A stretch of 64,000 bases of DNA from Mesorhizobium sp. WSM3860 (GCF_002294995.1 NZ_NSGF01000008.1:1-64000), one strand, 5' to 3'; numbered from the stretch's first letter, positions 9,318 to 18,413 are shown. The notes: generated by a model not told the origin, from the sequence alone. Numbers and translations are program-made.

Positions 9318-9671
9318 TTATTTTCGGCCGGCCGCTTCCTCATAAATTTCGGGCTTGAACCCCACCAACACCCGATCGCCCACCTCCAGCACCGGGCGCT
9401 TGATCATCGTCGGCTTGGCGAGCATCAGCTTCTTCGCCCTCTTCTCGTCGAGCGCTTCCTTGTCCTTCTCCGGCAGTTCGCGAAAAGTCGCGCTGCCCTT
9501 GTTGAGCAGCTTTTCCCAGCCGACCTTATCGACCCAGCCATTCAGCCTTGCCGCCTCGATCCCTTCGGCGCGGTAGTCATGGAAGCGGTAGGCAACGTCG
9601 CGGCTCTCCAGCCAGACGCGCGCCTTCTTGATCGTGTCGCAGGCGGTGATGCCGTACATGGTGATGGTCAA
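9318..9671 (-). CDS. ArsC/Spx-like thioredoxin-fold protein (YffB type)
   Basis: The 117-residue protein belongs to the ArsC-like family: MYGITACDTIKKARVWLE carries a single cysteine at the active-site position, as in YffB, and the C-terminal KPTMIKRPVLEVGD is the conserved RP-type motif. Members act in glutathione- or thiol-dependent reduction or as Spx-like adaptors; the substrate is not known. GAGGAG lies 6 bases before TTG 9671, while the ATG at 9659 would be 18 bases away, so TTG is preferred. Confidence 0.85.
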   Translation of the reverse strand: MTITMYGITACDTIKKARVWLESRDVAYRFHDYRAEGIEAARLNGWVDKVGWEKLLNKGSATFRELPEKDKEALDEKRAKKLMLAKPTMIKRPVLEVGDRVLVGFKPEIYEEAAGRK

Positions 9672-9796
9672 CAGATGCTCCTCGGGCCGACGTTGGATTC
9701 GCCGGCACCGTAGAACCCCCGCTTATTCATGGCCAGCGGATCGACGGAAATGCTACGAAGTGAGGCCGGCGCGCGAAGCCGCGTTCGCGCCCCGCG

Positions 9797-10150
9797 TCAA
9801 TAGTAGAAGCGCTCTTCGGCAATCTTGCCGTTCTTGACCGTATAGAGGCCGACCTCGTCCATGGTGACGCGCTCACCGGTGGCCTTGGGCGTTATGTCGA
9901 AGGTGAAGCGAACGGCGAATTGGTCGCCGTTGACATAGGGGCCTTCGACCGAGCCGCCATGAACTTCGTGGTTTTCCTGCCACCACTGCCCCTTCTGCTT
10001 GAGGGCATCCTTGCCGCGGCTGACAGCCATCGGTCCCTCCATCGCCTCGTAACTGACGATGTCGTCGGCATTGTATTTTGCAGCGGCACCATCGTGGTTG
10101 CCCTGCTTGAGAAGCTCTGTAAAGTCCCTGGCAATATCGGCGATGGTCAT
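9797..10150 (-). CDS. SnoaL-like / NTF2-superfamily protein
   Basis: The 117-residue protein begins with a helix (DIARDFTELLKQGNHDGAAA), then YNADDIVSYEAMEGP and alternating strands ending VKNGKIAEERFYY, which is the NTF2-like cone fold of SnoaL-type proteins. Such proteins can be polyketide cyclases, isomerases or simply ligand-binding proteins; no function is assigned. ATG 10150 has GGAGAAAG directly upstream, so the longer open frame beginning at 10231 was not used. Confidence 0.75.
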   Translation of the reverse strand: MTIADIARDFTELLKQGNHDGAAAKYNADDIVSYEAMEGPMAVSRGKDALKQKGQWWQENHEVHGGSVEGPYVNGDQFAVRFTFDITPKATGERVTMDEVGLYTVKNGKIAEERFYY

Positions 10151-10266
10151 ATCTTTCTCCTGTTCCAGACGGATTGCAGGTAGGGTGACGACAGCCGGCC
10201 TGCCACCGTCGGCCCGCTCGTCAGGTGACAATTCATGTCAGGATGCGCGCGCTGGCGAACGGGCGC

Positions 10267-11259
10267 TTACATGACGACCGCGTCGTAACACCCGCGCTCG
10301 ATCGCCAGCCGCCGCACCAGCGCCAGGACGGTGTCGATGGCGGGCGTCGGCTGGCCGGTAAGGCGCCCGAGTTCCTGCACCGCCGTGACCAGCGCGTCGA
10401 TCTCCATCGGACGGCCGCGCTCGAGATCCTGCAGCATGGAGGTCTTGTGCTCGCCGACATCGCCGGCGCCCTTGATGCGCCGGTCGACGGGGATGGGAAA
10501 GCGCACGCCGAGGCGCTCGCCGATTGCCTGCGCCTCCCGCATCATGGCGCGGGCGACGGCCCGGGTGCCTTCATCGGCGACGATCGCCGCGAGCGTGCTG
10601 CCGGTGAGCGCCGAGATCGGGTTGAAGGAAAGATTGCCCCAAAGCTTCACCCAGATTTCCGAGCGTATGTCCTCGCGGACCGGCGCCTGCAGCCCGGCCT
10701 TGACCATCTCGCGCGCCAGCACACTCACCCGCTCGCTCTTTTCGCCAGAAGGCTCGCCGAGCGAAAAGCGCGTGCCCTCGACGTGGCGGATCAGGCCTGG
10801 CGCATCGACCTCGACGGCGGGATAGACGACGGAGCCGATGACGCGCTCGGGCCCGATGGTCTCCCAGATCCTTCCGCCGGAATCGACCGCCTCAAGCCGC
10901 GTGCCTTCGAGCGCGCCGCCGGCCTTGTAGAAGTACCACCAGGGCACGCCGTTCTGCATCGTGACGACGGCTGTCCCCTGGCCCAGCAGCGGTGCAATCT
11001 CGCCCAGCGCCGGCGCCAGAGAATGCGCTTTCAGCGCCAGCACCACGTAATCCTGAATGCCGAGTTCTTCGGCCGTGGCCGCTGCCCTCACGCGCGCGAA
11101 CGTCTCCTTGCCGTCCTCGATCAGGCGAAGGCCATCGGCCTTGATCGCTTCGAGATGCGCGCCGCGCGCCACGATCGACAGATCGGTCCGGCCGGCAATC
11201 GCCAGCTTGGCGGCCAGATAGCCGCCGATGGCGCCGGCGCCGAAGACTGTAATGCGCAT
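10267..11259 (-). CDS. PanE-family reductase, candidate oxalyl-CoA reductase
   Basis: The 330-residue protein is a ketopantoate reductase (ApbA/PanE) family member: the N-terminal Rossmann motif is GAGAIGGYLAAKLA (8-21) and the conserved C-terminal domain includes KLWGNLSFNPISALTGSTL with the catalytic-type lysine. PanE itself makes pantoate with NADPH. Here the gene is the last of an operon, and its start overlaps the stop of the upstream oxalyl-CoA-synthetase-like gene (TGATG), so translation is coupled. In Methylobacterium extorquens a PanE-family protein (PanE2) is the reported oxalyl-CoA reductase that makes glyoxylate. The same role is inferred here from the neighbour. A true ketopantoate reductase remains the alternative. 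Confidence 0.8.
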   Translation of the reverse strand: MRITVFGAGAIGGYLAAKLAIAGRTDLSIVARGAHLEAIKADGLRLIEDGKETFARVRAAATAEELGIQDYVVLALKAHSLAPALGEIAPLLGQGTAVVTMQNGVPWWYFYKAGGALEGTRLEAVDSGGRIWETIGPERVIGSVVYPAVEVDAPGLIRHVEGTRFSLGEPSGEKSERVSVLAREMVKAGLQAPVREDIRSEIWVKLWGNLSFNPISALTGSTLAAIVADEGTRAVARAMMREAQAIGERLGVRFPIPVDRRIKGAGDVGEHKTSMLQDLERGRPMEIDALVTAVQELGRLTGQPTPAIDTVLALVRRLAIERGCYDAVVM

Positions 11260-12788
11260 CAGCCCAAACCGAGCTTTGCCGAGAGACCGATGCGCTGCAA
11301 CTTGCCGGTGGCACCCTTCGGGATTTCATCCAGGATCACCACCTTGCGCGGCACCTTGAAATCGGCGAGCCGCATCGCGGCAAAGCCGCGAATGTCGGCC
11401 TCGCTGGCGCTCTGGCCTTCGCGCAGCACGACAGCGGCAGCCACTTCCTCGCCGAGCTTGTCGTGCGGCATAGCGAAGGTGACGACCTGCGCCACCGCCG
11501 GATGATCCATCAGCACGCCGTCGACCTCGAGCGGCGAGATCTTTTCGCCGCCGCGGTTGATGATCTCCTTCAGCCGGCCGGTGACGCGCAGGTAGTTGTC
11601 CTCGTCCAGCACGCCCTGGTCGCCGGTGTGGAACCAGCCATGCGCAAAGGCGCTGGCGTTGGCGTCCGGATTCTTCTCGTAGCCGGCGGTGACGTTCGGC
11701 CCGCGAATGACGATCTCGCCGATCTCGCCGGGCTTGAGCAGCCTTCCATCCGGCGCCATGACGGCCACTTCCGGTCCGGCCGAGGCGCCGACGCTGCCCG
11801 GCTTGCGCTGGCCCGGCGGCAGGCGGTTGGACGCCATCTGGTGCGCGGCTTCGGTCATGCCATAGGATTCGATCACCGGACAGCCGAAGGTTGCTTCCAG
11901 TTCAGCCATCACCTGCGCCGGCAACGAAGCCGAGGACGAGCGGATGAAGCGCAAATTTGCGTCGGCCAGTTGCTCGGCGTTGCGCGCGGCGCGCGGCAGG
12001 ATCGCCTGATGCATGGTCGGCACCGCCGTGTACCAGCTTGGCTTCGCTTCGGAGAGCCACTGGAAGAAGCGCAGGGCGTTGAAGCCCGGCGTGCAGAAGA
12101 CACTGCCTCCGGCGGCCAGCGACGACAGCACCGCCGCGATCAGTCCGTGGATATGGAACAAGGGCATGATGTTGAGGCAGCGGTCGGCCGGGGCCAGGCC
12201 GAGTGTGGCGCCGATATGCGCGGCCGAAGCTGCAAGATTGGCGTGGCTGAGCGGCACCAGCTTCGGACGCGATGTAGTGCCTGATGTATGCAAAAGAAGT
12301 GCCGTGTCGCTGTCTTCGGCCAAGCCGGAGCCAACCGGCGACCCGACCGGGTCACCCTCGATGGCGAAGATGCCGGCCGGCGCGCCTTCGGGCACCACCA
12401 GCCGCAGCACCGGAATGCGGAGGCGTTCGGCAACTTCGACCGAAGGCCCTTGCTCGTCCTTGCCGACAAGGATCGCCTTGACGCCGATGTCGCTGAGATA
12501 GAAATCGAGCTCGTCGGCGCGATAGGCGGGATTGAGCGGCGCGGTGGAAGCAGCGGCAGCGACCGCGATGAAGGCCGTTGCCATCTCCGGGCCGTTCGGC
12601 AGCACGATGGCAACGCGGTCGCCTCGGCCGATGCCGAGCGTATTGAGCCGGGTCACGGTCTCTTGGATCAGACGGCGCAGCCCGCCATGCGAGAGGGCTG
12701 TCCGGTCGGGCGCGGCGATGGCTGGCGCGACTTCGGCGCCGGGCGCGAGGCGATGAGCAAGATCAAAGGGATTTTCGCTTGTTGTCAT
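11259..12788 (-). CDS. Oxalyl-CoA synthetase-like acyl-CoA ligase (AAE3/Pcs60 type)
   Basis: A 509-residue adenylate-forming ligase with the AMP motif LLLHTSGTTSRPK, the YGMTEAAHQM motif, GWFHTGDQG and the C-terminal catalytic lysine in PKGATGKLQRIG. Many stretches (APLNPAYRADELDFYLSD, MPLFHIHGLIAAVLSSL, WYTAVPTMHQAIL, FIRSSSASL, GRLKEIINRGGEKISPLEVD) closely match plant AAE3 as I recall it. AAE3 and yeast Pcs60 convert oxalate, CoA and ATP to oxalyl-CoA. The gene follows the gamma-glutamyltransferase-family gene by 50 bases and overlaps the reductase start. Other small dicarboxylates or general acyl chains are possible substrates, but the family match is specific. Confidence 0.85.
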   Translation of the reverse strand: MTTSENPFDLAHRLAPGAEVAPAIAAPDRTALSHGGLRRLIQETVTRLNTLGIGRGDRVAIVLPNGPEMATAFIAVAAAASTAPLNPAYRADELDFYLSDIGVKAILVGKDEQGPSVEVAERLRIPVLRLVVPEGAPAGIFAIEGDPVGSPVGSGLAEDSDTALLLHTSGTTSRPKLVPLSHANLAASAAHIGATLGLAPADRCLNIMPLFHIHGLIAAVLSSLAAGGSVFCTPGFNALRFFQWLSEAKPSWYTAVPTMHQAILPRAARNAEQLADANLRFIRSSSASLPAQVMAELEATFGCPVIESYGMTEAAHQMASNRLPPGQRKPGSVGASAGPEVAVMAPDGRLLKPGEIGEIVIRGPNVTAGYEKNPDANASAFAHGWFHTGDQGVLDEDNYLRVTGRLKEIINRGGEKISPLEVDGVLMDHPAVAQVVTFAMPHDKLGEEVAAAVVLREGQSASEADIRGFAAMRLADFKVPRKVVILDEIPKGATGKLQRIGLSAKLGLG

Positions 12789-12838
12789 GGTTCCCGACTA
12801 TGTTTCGAACGATCGGCCGATGTCCAGCAAAGGGCTGC

Positions 12839-14425
12839 TCAATATCCGAGCGCCAAGCCGTCCTTGCGCGGATCGGAGGCGCCGGTCAGTGTGCCTTTTT
12901 CCCAATCGATAAGCACCGCCTGCCCGCCGCCAAGCGGATGGTCTGGCTCGACAACACGATGGCCGCGGCGGCGCAGGCCTTCGACCGTATCGGGACGCAC
13001 GCTTCGCTCGGCTTCCACGACGTCGTGATTGTAGAAGACGCGCGCCGCATCCAATGCCTGCTGCGGATCCATGCCGAAGTCGATCACGTTGGTCAAAAGA
13101 TGGACATGGCCGAAGGGCTGATAGCCGCCGCCCATGACGCCGAAGGGCATCACGGCACGGCCGTCCCTCACCATCATGCCCGGCATGATCGTGTGCATCG
13201 GCCGCTTGCCCGGCGCTATTGCGTTCGGATGCTTTGGATCGAGCCGGAACGAAGTGCCGCGGTTCTGCAGCACGACGCCGGTCTTCGGACCGACGACGCC
13301 GCTGCCGAAGGAATAATAGGTCGAGTTGATGAAGCTCACCGCGTTACGGTCGCGGTCGACGACGGTGATGTAGACCGTGTCGCTGCCCGGCAAATCGACG
13401 CGTGGCAAATGCGTCATGGCGCGTTCCCGGTCGATCTCGGCGCGCAGCCGGTCGGCATAGGCGATGGAGAGGAGTTCCTTCACCGGCACCGCAACGTGAT
13501 CCTGATCCGCGAGCAGGTTGTCGCGATCGCGATAGGCCAGCCGGCCTGCCTCGATCTCCAGATGCAGCCGCTCGGCGCCATTCGGGTCGAGCGGGGCAAG
13601 GTCGAAGCCTGAGAGCACGTTCAGCATCAGGAGCGCGGTCAGGCCCTGGTTGTTCGGCGGCAGCTGATGGATGGCATGGCCGCGATAGGAGGTGCTGACC
13701 GCCGTCTTGTAGTCGCCCGTCGTCGCAGCGAAATCGTCCAGCGTATGAAGGCCGCCGAGTTGGCGAAGCCGGCCGACAAGGTCTTCCGCAACAGCGCCTT
13801 CATAGAAACCGGCGCGGCCGCGCTTCGCGATGATGCGCAGCGTTTCCGCCAGTTCCGGCTGGCGATGCACATCGCCGGCCTTCGGCGGCTTGCCGCCCGG
13901 CAGGAAGATGCGCGCCGCCACATCGTCGGCCGACAGGTCGGTTTCCGGATCCTCCCAGTCAAAGGCGACGCGGTCGTGCACGACATAGCCGTTTTCGGCG
14001 TAATGGATGGCGGGAGCGAGCGCATCGGCTATTCCCTTGCGGCCATGGTCTTCCAGCAGCCGGCACCAGGCGTCGACGGCGCCGGGAATCGTGACCGCGT
14101 GCGCGCCCTGCTTCGGCAGCTCGCTGAAGCCTCTCTCCAGATACCAGTCGACCGTTGCCGCCTGGGGCGCGCGACCCGAGCCGTTGAATGCTATCACCTC
14201 GCCCTGTCCCTTCGGGCAGTAGAGGACAAAACAGTCGCCGCCGATGCCGGTCGATTGCGGCTCGACCGCCGCCTGGACGGCCGCGGCGCAGACGGCCGCA
14301 TCCATGGCGTTGCCGCCGGAGCGCAGCATGTCGATGGCGGCAAGAGTGGCGAGCGGATGCGAGGTCGCGGCCATGGCCTCGGTGGCGCGGACCGGCGAGC
14401 GGCCTGGAAACTGAAAATCACGCAT
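12839..14425 (-). CDS. Gamma-glutamyltransferase-fold Ntn hydrolase, possible oxamate amidohydrolase (HpxW-like)
   Basis: The 528-residue protein has the GGT-family architecture: MLRSGGNAMDAAVCAAAVQ near the N-terminus, the autoprocessing threonine in DTVYITVVDRDRNAVSF, and GGGYQPFGHVHLLTNVIDFG near the C-terminus. There is no signal peptide, so it is probably cytoplasmic, unlike classical periplasmic GGT. The loop that is PPPSSGG-like in true GGT reads LPPNNQGL, as in GGT relatives with other substrates. HpxW, a GGT-fold enzyme of uric acid degradation, hydrolyses oxamate to oxalate and ammonia. With an oxalyl-CoA synthetase-like gene next to it, that activity is the favoured inference. It lies 24 bases after a permease gene of the same operon. 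Confidence 0.82.
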   Translation of the reverse strand: MRDFQFPGRSPVRATEAMAATSHPLATLAAIDMLRSGGNAMDAAVCAAAVQAAVEPQSTGIGGDCFVLYCPKGQGEVIAFNGSGRAPQAATVDWYLERGFSELPKQGAHAVTIPGAVDAWCRLLEDHGRKGIADALAPAIHYAENGYVVHDRVAFDWEDPETDLSADDVAARIFLPGGKPPKAGDVHRQPELAETLRIIAKRGRAGFYEGAVAEDLVGRLRQLGGLHTLDDFAATTGDYKTAVSTSYRGHAIHQLPPNNQGLTALLMLNVLSGFDLAPLDPNGAERLHLEIEAGRLAYRDRDNLLADQDHVAVPVKELLSIAYADRLRAEIDRERAMTHLPRVDLPGSDTVYITVVDRDRNAVSFINSTYYSFGSGVVGPKTGVVLQNRGTSFRLDPKHPNAIAPGKRPMHTIMPGMMVRDGRAVMPFGVMGGGYQPFGHVHLLTNVIDFGMDPQQALDAARVFYNHDVVEAERSVRPDTVEGLRRRGHRVVEPDHPLGGGQAVLIDWEKGTLTGASDPRKDGLALGY

Positions 14426-14449
14426 TCTGTTTGAGGTATCCCTGTATTC

Positions 14450-15250
14450 TCAACGTCCGCGGCCGAAAAGCTGGGCGGCGGACAACAAGACGATCGATAG
14501 CACGATCAGGCAAGTCGAAATGGCGGCAATCGTCGGATCGATCTGGTCGCGCAGCGCATTGAACATGCGGCGCGTCAGCGTCGTGGTCTCTCCGCCCGAG
14601 ATGAAGAGCGACACCACCACCTCGTCGAAGGACGTGATGAAGGCAAAGAGCGCGCCCGAGACGATCGAGAAGCGCAGCTGCGGCATGGTCACCTGGAAGA
14701 AGGCCGCGAAGCGGCCGGCGCCAAGGCTGCGCGCCACCATCTCCTGGTTCATGTCGTACGAGCGCAGCCCCGACAGGACGGTGAGCACGACCAGCGGCAG
14801 CGCCTGGACGGTGTGGGCGATGACGAGGCCGGTCAGCGTGTTGTTGAGGCCGATGCGGGCATAGAGGAAGAAGGTGCCGATGCCGATCAGGATGACCGGG
14901 ATGATCAGCGACGCCGTAAGCAGCGCATTCATGGCGCCGGTCAGCCTGAGCGTGCCGGCGTTGATGGCATAGGCAGCGGCCGTGCCGAGCGGCGTCGCCA
15001 CGATCGCCGTCATCACCGCCACCTTTACCGAGACGATGGTGGCGTCGCGCCATTCGACGGAACCGAAATAGCTCTCATACCAGCGCAGCGACCATTGCTC
15101 GGGCGGGAACTGCAGCAGCGTCGAGCCGGAGAAGGACATGATGACGATAATCACCGAGGGCGCGATCAAAAACAGCATGACGAGGCCGCCCAGCAGATAG
15201 AGCCAGAGGCGTTGCCAATGCGTTATAGGCAGGCTGTTTTCGGCGCTCAT
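14450..15250 (-). CDS. ABC transporter permease, PotC type
   Basis: The 266-residue inner-membrane protein has six hydrophobic segments and the EAA-like cytoplasmic loop MVARSLGAGRFAAFFQVTMP that docks the ATPase. It belongs to the PotC branch of the polyamine/iron-type importers. ATG 15250 overlaps the stop of the upstream permease (ATGA), which fixes the start; the open frame upstream is in the other permease and not used. Its substrate is inferred only from the operon context (see the GGT-family gene). Confidence 0.9.
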   Translation of the reverse strand: MSAENSLPITHWQRLWLYLLGGLVMLFLIAPSVIIVIMSFSGSTLLQFPPEQWSLRWYESYFGSVEWRDATIVSVKVAVMTAIVATPLGTAAAYAINAGTLRLTGAMNALLTASLIIPVILIGIGTFFLYARIGLNNTLTGLVIAHTVQALPLVVLTVLSGLRSYDMNQEMVARSLGAGRFAAFFQVTMPQLRFSIVSGALFAFITSFDEVVVSLFISGGETTTLTRRMFNALRDQIDPTIAAISTCLIVLSIVLLSAAQLFGRGR

Positions 15251-16170
15251 CGTTGGCTCCAAACGCCGGTGGCGCGCGCGCCGAGCAGCCACTGGAACAA
15301 GCCGAGCAGCGCCAGCGTGACCGCAAGCAGCACGACGCCGAGGGCAGCACCCGCGCCCCAGTTCGAATAGAGGCTGGTCGCCTGCTCCATGCGCATCGCC
15401 CACATGATGACCTTGCCGCCGCCCATGAGCGCCGGCGTGACGAAGAAGCCGAGGCAAAGCACGAAAACGATGACCACGCCGGAGGCCAGGCCGGGCAGCG
15501 ACAGCGGAAAGAAGATCTGCCGGAAGGTGGCGGCGGGGCTGGCGCCGAGATTCATGCCGGCGCGCAAGCAGTCGACGTCGATGGTCTTCATCGAAGCGTA
15601 AAGCGGCAGCACCAGGAAGGGCAGCATGATGTGGGTCATGCCGATGACGACGCCGGCGAAATTGTTGGCGAGCGGCAGCGGCTGGCCGATGAGGCCGAGA
15701 TCGATCAGCCAATTGTTGATCAGCCCCTTGCGCTGCAGGATGACCAGCCAGGCATAGGTGCGCACCAGCACCGAGGTCCAGAACGGCAGGATGACGAAGA
15801 TCAGGCAGACCGAGGCGGCACGGCGCGGCAGCTGCGCCAGCATGTAGGCCAGCGGATAGCCGAACAGCACGCAAGTGCCGGTGACGACGAACGCGACCTT
15901 GAAGGTCGTGGCAAAGGTCTTGATGTAGGACGCCTGCTCGAAGAAGCGCGCGTAGTTGGCGAGGCTGAGCTGGCCGGTCTCGTCGAACAGCGAGAGCCAG
16001 AACAGCCAGCCGATCGGCACGATGATGACGGCGAAGACAAGGAACAGTCCGGGCGACAGCAGCGCCAGCAACCCCAACGCCTGGCGCCTGGCATCGGCGC
16101 GCAGCGCATCGGCGTTCAGCACGCCGTCCGATCTGCCGATATTCGATAAACTGGCGGACCCGATGCTCAT
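15247..16170 (-). CDS. ABC transporter permease, PotB type
   Basis: The 307-residue protein has a roughly 30-residue cytoplasmic N-terminus, then six hydrophobic segments, with the ATPase-contact loop INLGASPAATFRQIFFPL-like (GMNLGASPAATFRQIFFPLS). It pairs with the PotC-type permease to form the membrane channel. ATG 16170 overlaps the ATPase stop by an ATGA junction, so translation is coupled through the whole operon. Confidence 0.9.
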   Translation of the reverse strand: MSIGSASLSNIGRSDGVLNADALRADARRQALGLLALLSPGLFLVFAVIIVPIGWLFWLSLFDETGQLSLANYARFFEQASYIKTFATTFKVAFVVTGTCVLFGYPLAYMLAQLPRRAASVCLIFVILPFWTSVLVRTYAWLVILQRKGLINNWLIDLGLIGQPLPLANNFAGVVIGMTHIMLPFLVLPLYASMKTIDVDCLRAGMNLGASPAATFRQIFFPLSLPGLASGVVIVFVLCLGFFVTPALMGGGKVIMWAMRMEQATSLYSNWGAGAALGVVLLAVTLALLGLFQWLLGARATGVWSQR

Positions 16171-17327
16171 TGATCCGCCACCAGGACGACGTCCTGAGCG
16201 TCGATGCCGAGCGTGATCGGCTCGCCCGGCGCCGGCAGCTTCGCCAGCACGTCGGAGCGGCAATAGTCGCGCAGCGTCACCTGGCGGCCGTCGCGGAGCG
16301 TCGCGTAGCAGATGAAGCTGTCGCCCTGATAAATGACGTCGCCCACGGTCGCGGGCAGTGCATTGATGCCTGCCTGATCCGCATGGGCGAGCAGCCGCAA
16401 TTTCTCCGGCCGCACCACCATCAAGTGCCGACCGGCGGACGGCGCCGGATCGTTCATGCGCAGCTTCCTGTCCGCATACCAGACGCTGCCATTGCGGCAT
16501 TCGACCGGGATGAAATTGGATTCACCGATGAAGCCGGCGACGAACTTCGTCTGCGGCCTGGCGTAGAGGGCTTCGGGCTGGTCGATCTGCTCGATACGCC
16601 CGGCATTCATGACGGCAATGCGGTCCGACATGGTGATCGCCTCGCGCTGGTCATGCGTGACGTAGACCGTCGTCATGCCGAGCCGCCGATGCAGGTTGCG
16701 CAATTCGATCTGCATATGCTCGCGCAAGCCTTTGTCGAGCGCCGACAGCGGCTCATCCATCAGCACGATGCGCGGCTCGAAGACGATGGCGCGGGCCAAA
16801 GCCACGCGCTGGCGCTGGCCGCCGGAAAGCTGGTCGACGCGGCGCTCGCCGAGATCTTTCAGCTGCACCAGGTCCAGCGCCCGCTCGACACGCTCGGCCA
16901 TTTCCGCCGCCGATACGCGCCGCTGCTTCAGCGGAAAGGCAATGTTGTGGAAGACGTTCATGTGGGGAAAGAGCGCATAGTTCTGGAACACCATGCCGAT
17001 GTTGCGCTTGTGCGGCGGCATGGTGATGATCTCTTCGCCGCCGACCTTGATCGAGCCGGCATTGGCTCGCACGAAGCCGGCCAGGATCATCAGCAGCGTG
17101 GTCTTTCCCGACCCGGACGGACCGAGCAGCGTCAGGAATTCACCGGCCGCGACATCGAGGCTTAGATCGCTCAGGATGGATAGCGCGCCGAAGCGCTTCT
17201 CGATCCCGTGGATGCCGATGGGAAGCACGGACGGCGCAAGAGACAAGAGCATCTCCTTCAACTCCGGATCATTGATAGCGGGGCGGAGCAGCGCGCCTCT
17301 GCGCGCCGCTCCGGCCGCAGTCGTCAT
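16167..17327 (-). CDS. ABC transporter ATP-binding protein, PotA type
   Basis: The 386-residue ATPase has Walker A GPSGSGKTTLL, Q-loop region GMVFQNYALFPHMNV, signature LSGGQRQRVALARAIV, Walker B RIVLMDEPLSALD and a C-terminal TOBE-type domain, the layout of PotA/CysA/UgpC-like proteins. The N-terminus has about 30 extra residues before the ABC domain; ATG 17327 is nevertheless favoured because it overlaps the stop of the binding-protein gene (ATGA). An internal ATG at 17252 is the alternative. Confidence 0.92.
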   Translation of the reverse strand: MTTAAGAARRGALLRPAINDPELKEMLLSLAPSVLPIGIHGIEKRFGALSILSDLSLDVAAGEFLTLLGPSGSGKTTLLMILAGFVRANAGSIKVGGEEIITMPPHKRNIGMVFQNYALFPHMNVFHNIAFPLKQRRVSAAEMAERVERALDLVQLKDLGERRVDQLSGGQRQRVALARAIVFEPRIVLMDEPLSALDKGLREHMQIELRNLHRRLGMTTVYVTHDQREAITMSDRIAVMNAGRIEQIDQPEALYARPQTKFVAGFIGESNFIPVECRNGSVWYADRKLRMNDPAPSAGRHLMVVRPEKLRLLAHADQAGINALPATVGDVIYQGDSFICYATLRDGRQVTLRDYCRSDVLAKLPAPGEPITLGIDAQDVVLVADQ

Positions 17328-18364
17328 TGCTGGATCAGGTTGTTGAACTTCTCGGTCGCCTCGACGAGGTTGTCGCGCCAGAACTCGGGATCCTGAAGCA
17401 CCTGCTTCTTGACGTTCTCGGGCGCGGAGTTGATGTCCTTGATGCGCTCCTGCGGGATCTTGCCGGTCTCGAAGGCCTTCTCGTTGGCCGGGCCGTTGTC
17501 GACATAGAGCGGCAGATTGGCCTGGAGGTCGGGGCTGACGAACCTAGCCAGCGCTTTCATCGCGAGGTCCTTGTTCTTCGAGCCCTTCGGGATGACCATG
17601 CAGTCGGCGGTGAGCACACCCTGGTCGAAGGAGAAGCTCACCGGTGCGCCCTCCTTCCTCAAAGTGCCGGCGCGGCCGTTCCAGATGCTCGCCATATCGA
17701 CCTCGCCGTCCTTGACGAGTTGCATTGCCTGCGCGCCGGAGGTCCACCAGGCGTCGATGTGACCCTTGACCTTGTCGACGGATTGCAGCGCGCCGTCGAT
17801 GTCGACCGGATAGACCTTGTCGATCGGAGTGCCTTTGGCGAGCGCTGCGACGCTCAGCGTCTCCGTCGCCTGGCTGCCGGAGAGCGCCCGCCGGCCCGGG
17901 AATTTTTCCACGTCCCAGAAATCGGCCCAGGTCTTCGGTCCCTTGTCGCCGAAAACGTCGGTGCGATAGATCAGCACGACTGAGGTATAGGAGATGCCGA
18001 CCCAGTCGTCATGGACGAGCTTCGGGTTGATGCCGCTCTTGTCGATGACGTTGTAGTCGAGCTTTTCGAACAGGCCTTCCTTGGAACCGCGCGCGCATTC
18101 GTCGGCGCCGAGTTCGGTAATGTCCCATTTGACGGCATTGCCGGTGACCTGCAGCCGGACATCATCGAGACCGTTGGTGGTGTCCTGCTTGATGGTGATG
18201 CCGAGTTCCTTGGCTGTCGGATCAAAAAAGGCCTTGGTCTGCGCTTCCTGATAGGTGCCGCCCCATGAGGCAACGGTGATGGTGTCGGCGGCCGAGGCCG
18301 GAACGGCGGCCGAGGCCAGCAGGCCGGCTGCGGCCAGCCCGTGGATGCAAAGTCTCTTCGTCAT
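17324..18364 (-). CDS. Periplasmic substrate-binding protein, PotD-like
   Basis: A 346-residue secreted binding protein with a clear signal peptide (LAAAGLLASAAVPASAADT) and the PotD-like start TITVASWGGTYQEAQTKAFF. It should deliver the substrate to the PotA/B/C-type proteins encoded downstream. Proteins of this cluster bind polyamines, iron or small organic acids, so sequence alone does not name the ligand. It is the first gene of an apparent seven-gene operon that ends with the reductase at 10267, and it is divergent from a GntR regulator with a TTGTATACAA site between them. Confidence 0.9.
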   Translation of the reverse strand: MTKRLCIHGLAAAGLLASAAVPASAADTITVASWGGTYQEAQTKAFFDPTAKELGITIKQDTTNGLDDVRLQVTGNAVKWDITELGADECARGSKEGLFEKLDYNVIDKSGINPKLVHDDWVGISYTSVVLIYRTDVFGDKGPKTWADFWDVEKFPGRRALSGSQATETLSVAALAKGTPIDKVYPVDIDGALQSVDKVKGHIDAWWTSGAQAMQLVKDGEVDMASIWNGRAGTLRKEGAPVSFSFDQGVLTADCMVIPKGSKNKDLAMKALARFVSPDLQANLPLYVDNGPANEKAFETGKIPQERIKDINSAPENVKKQVLQDPEFWRDNLVEATEKFNNLIQQ

Positions 18365-18413
18365 TTTCGCTTCTCCAACCCGTGTTCCCGTTATCTTGAT
18401 TTGGTATGCGAAT

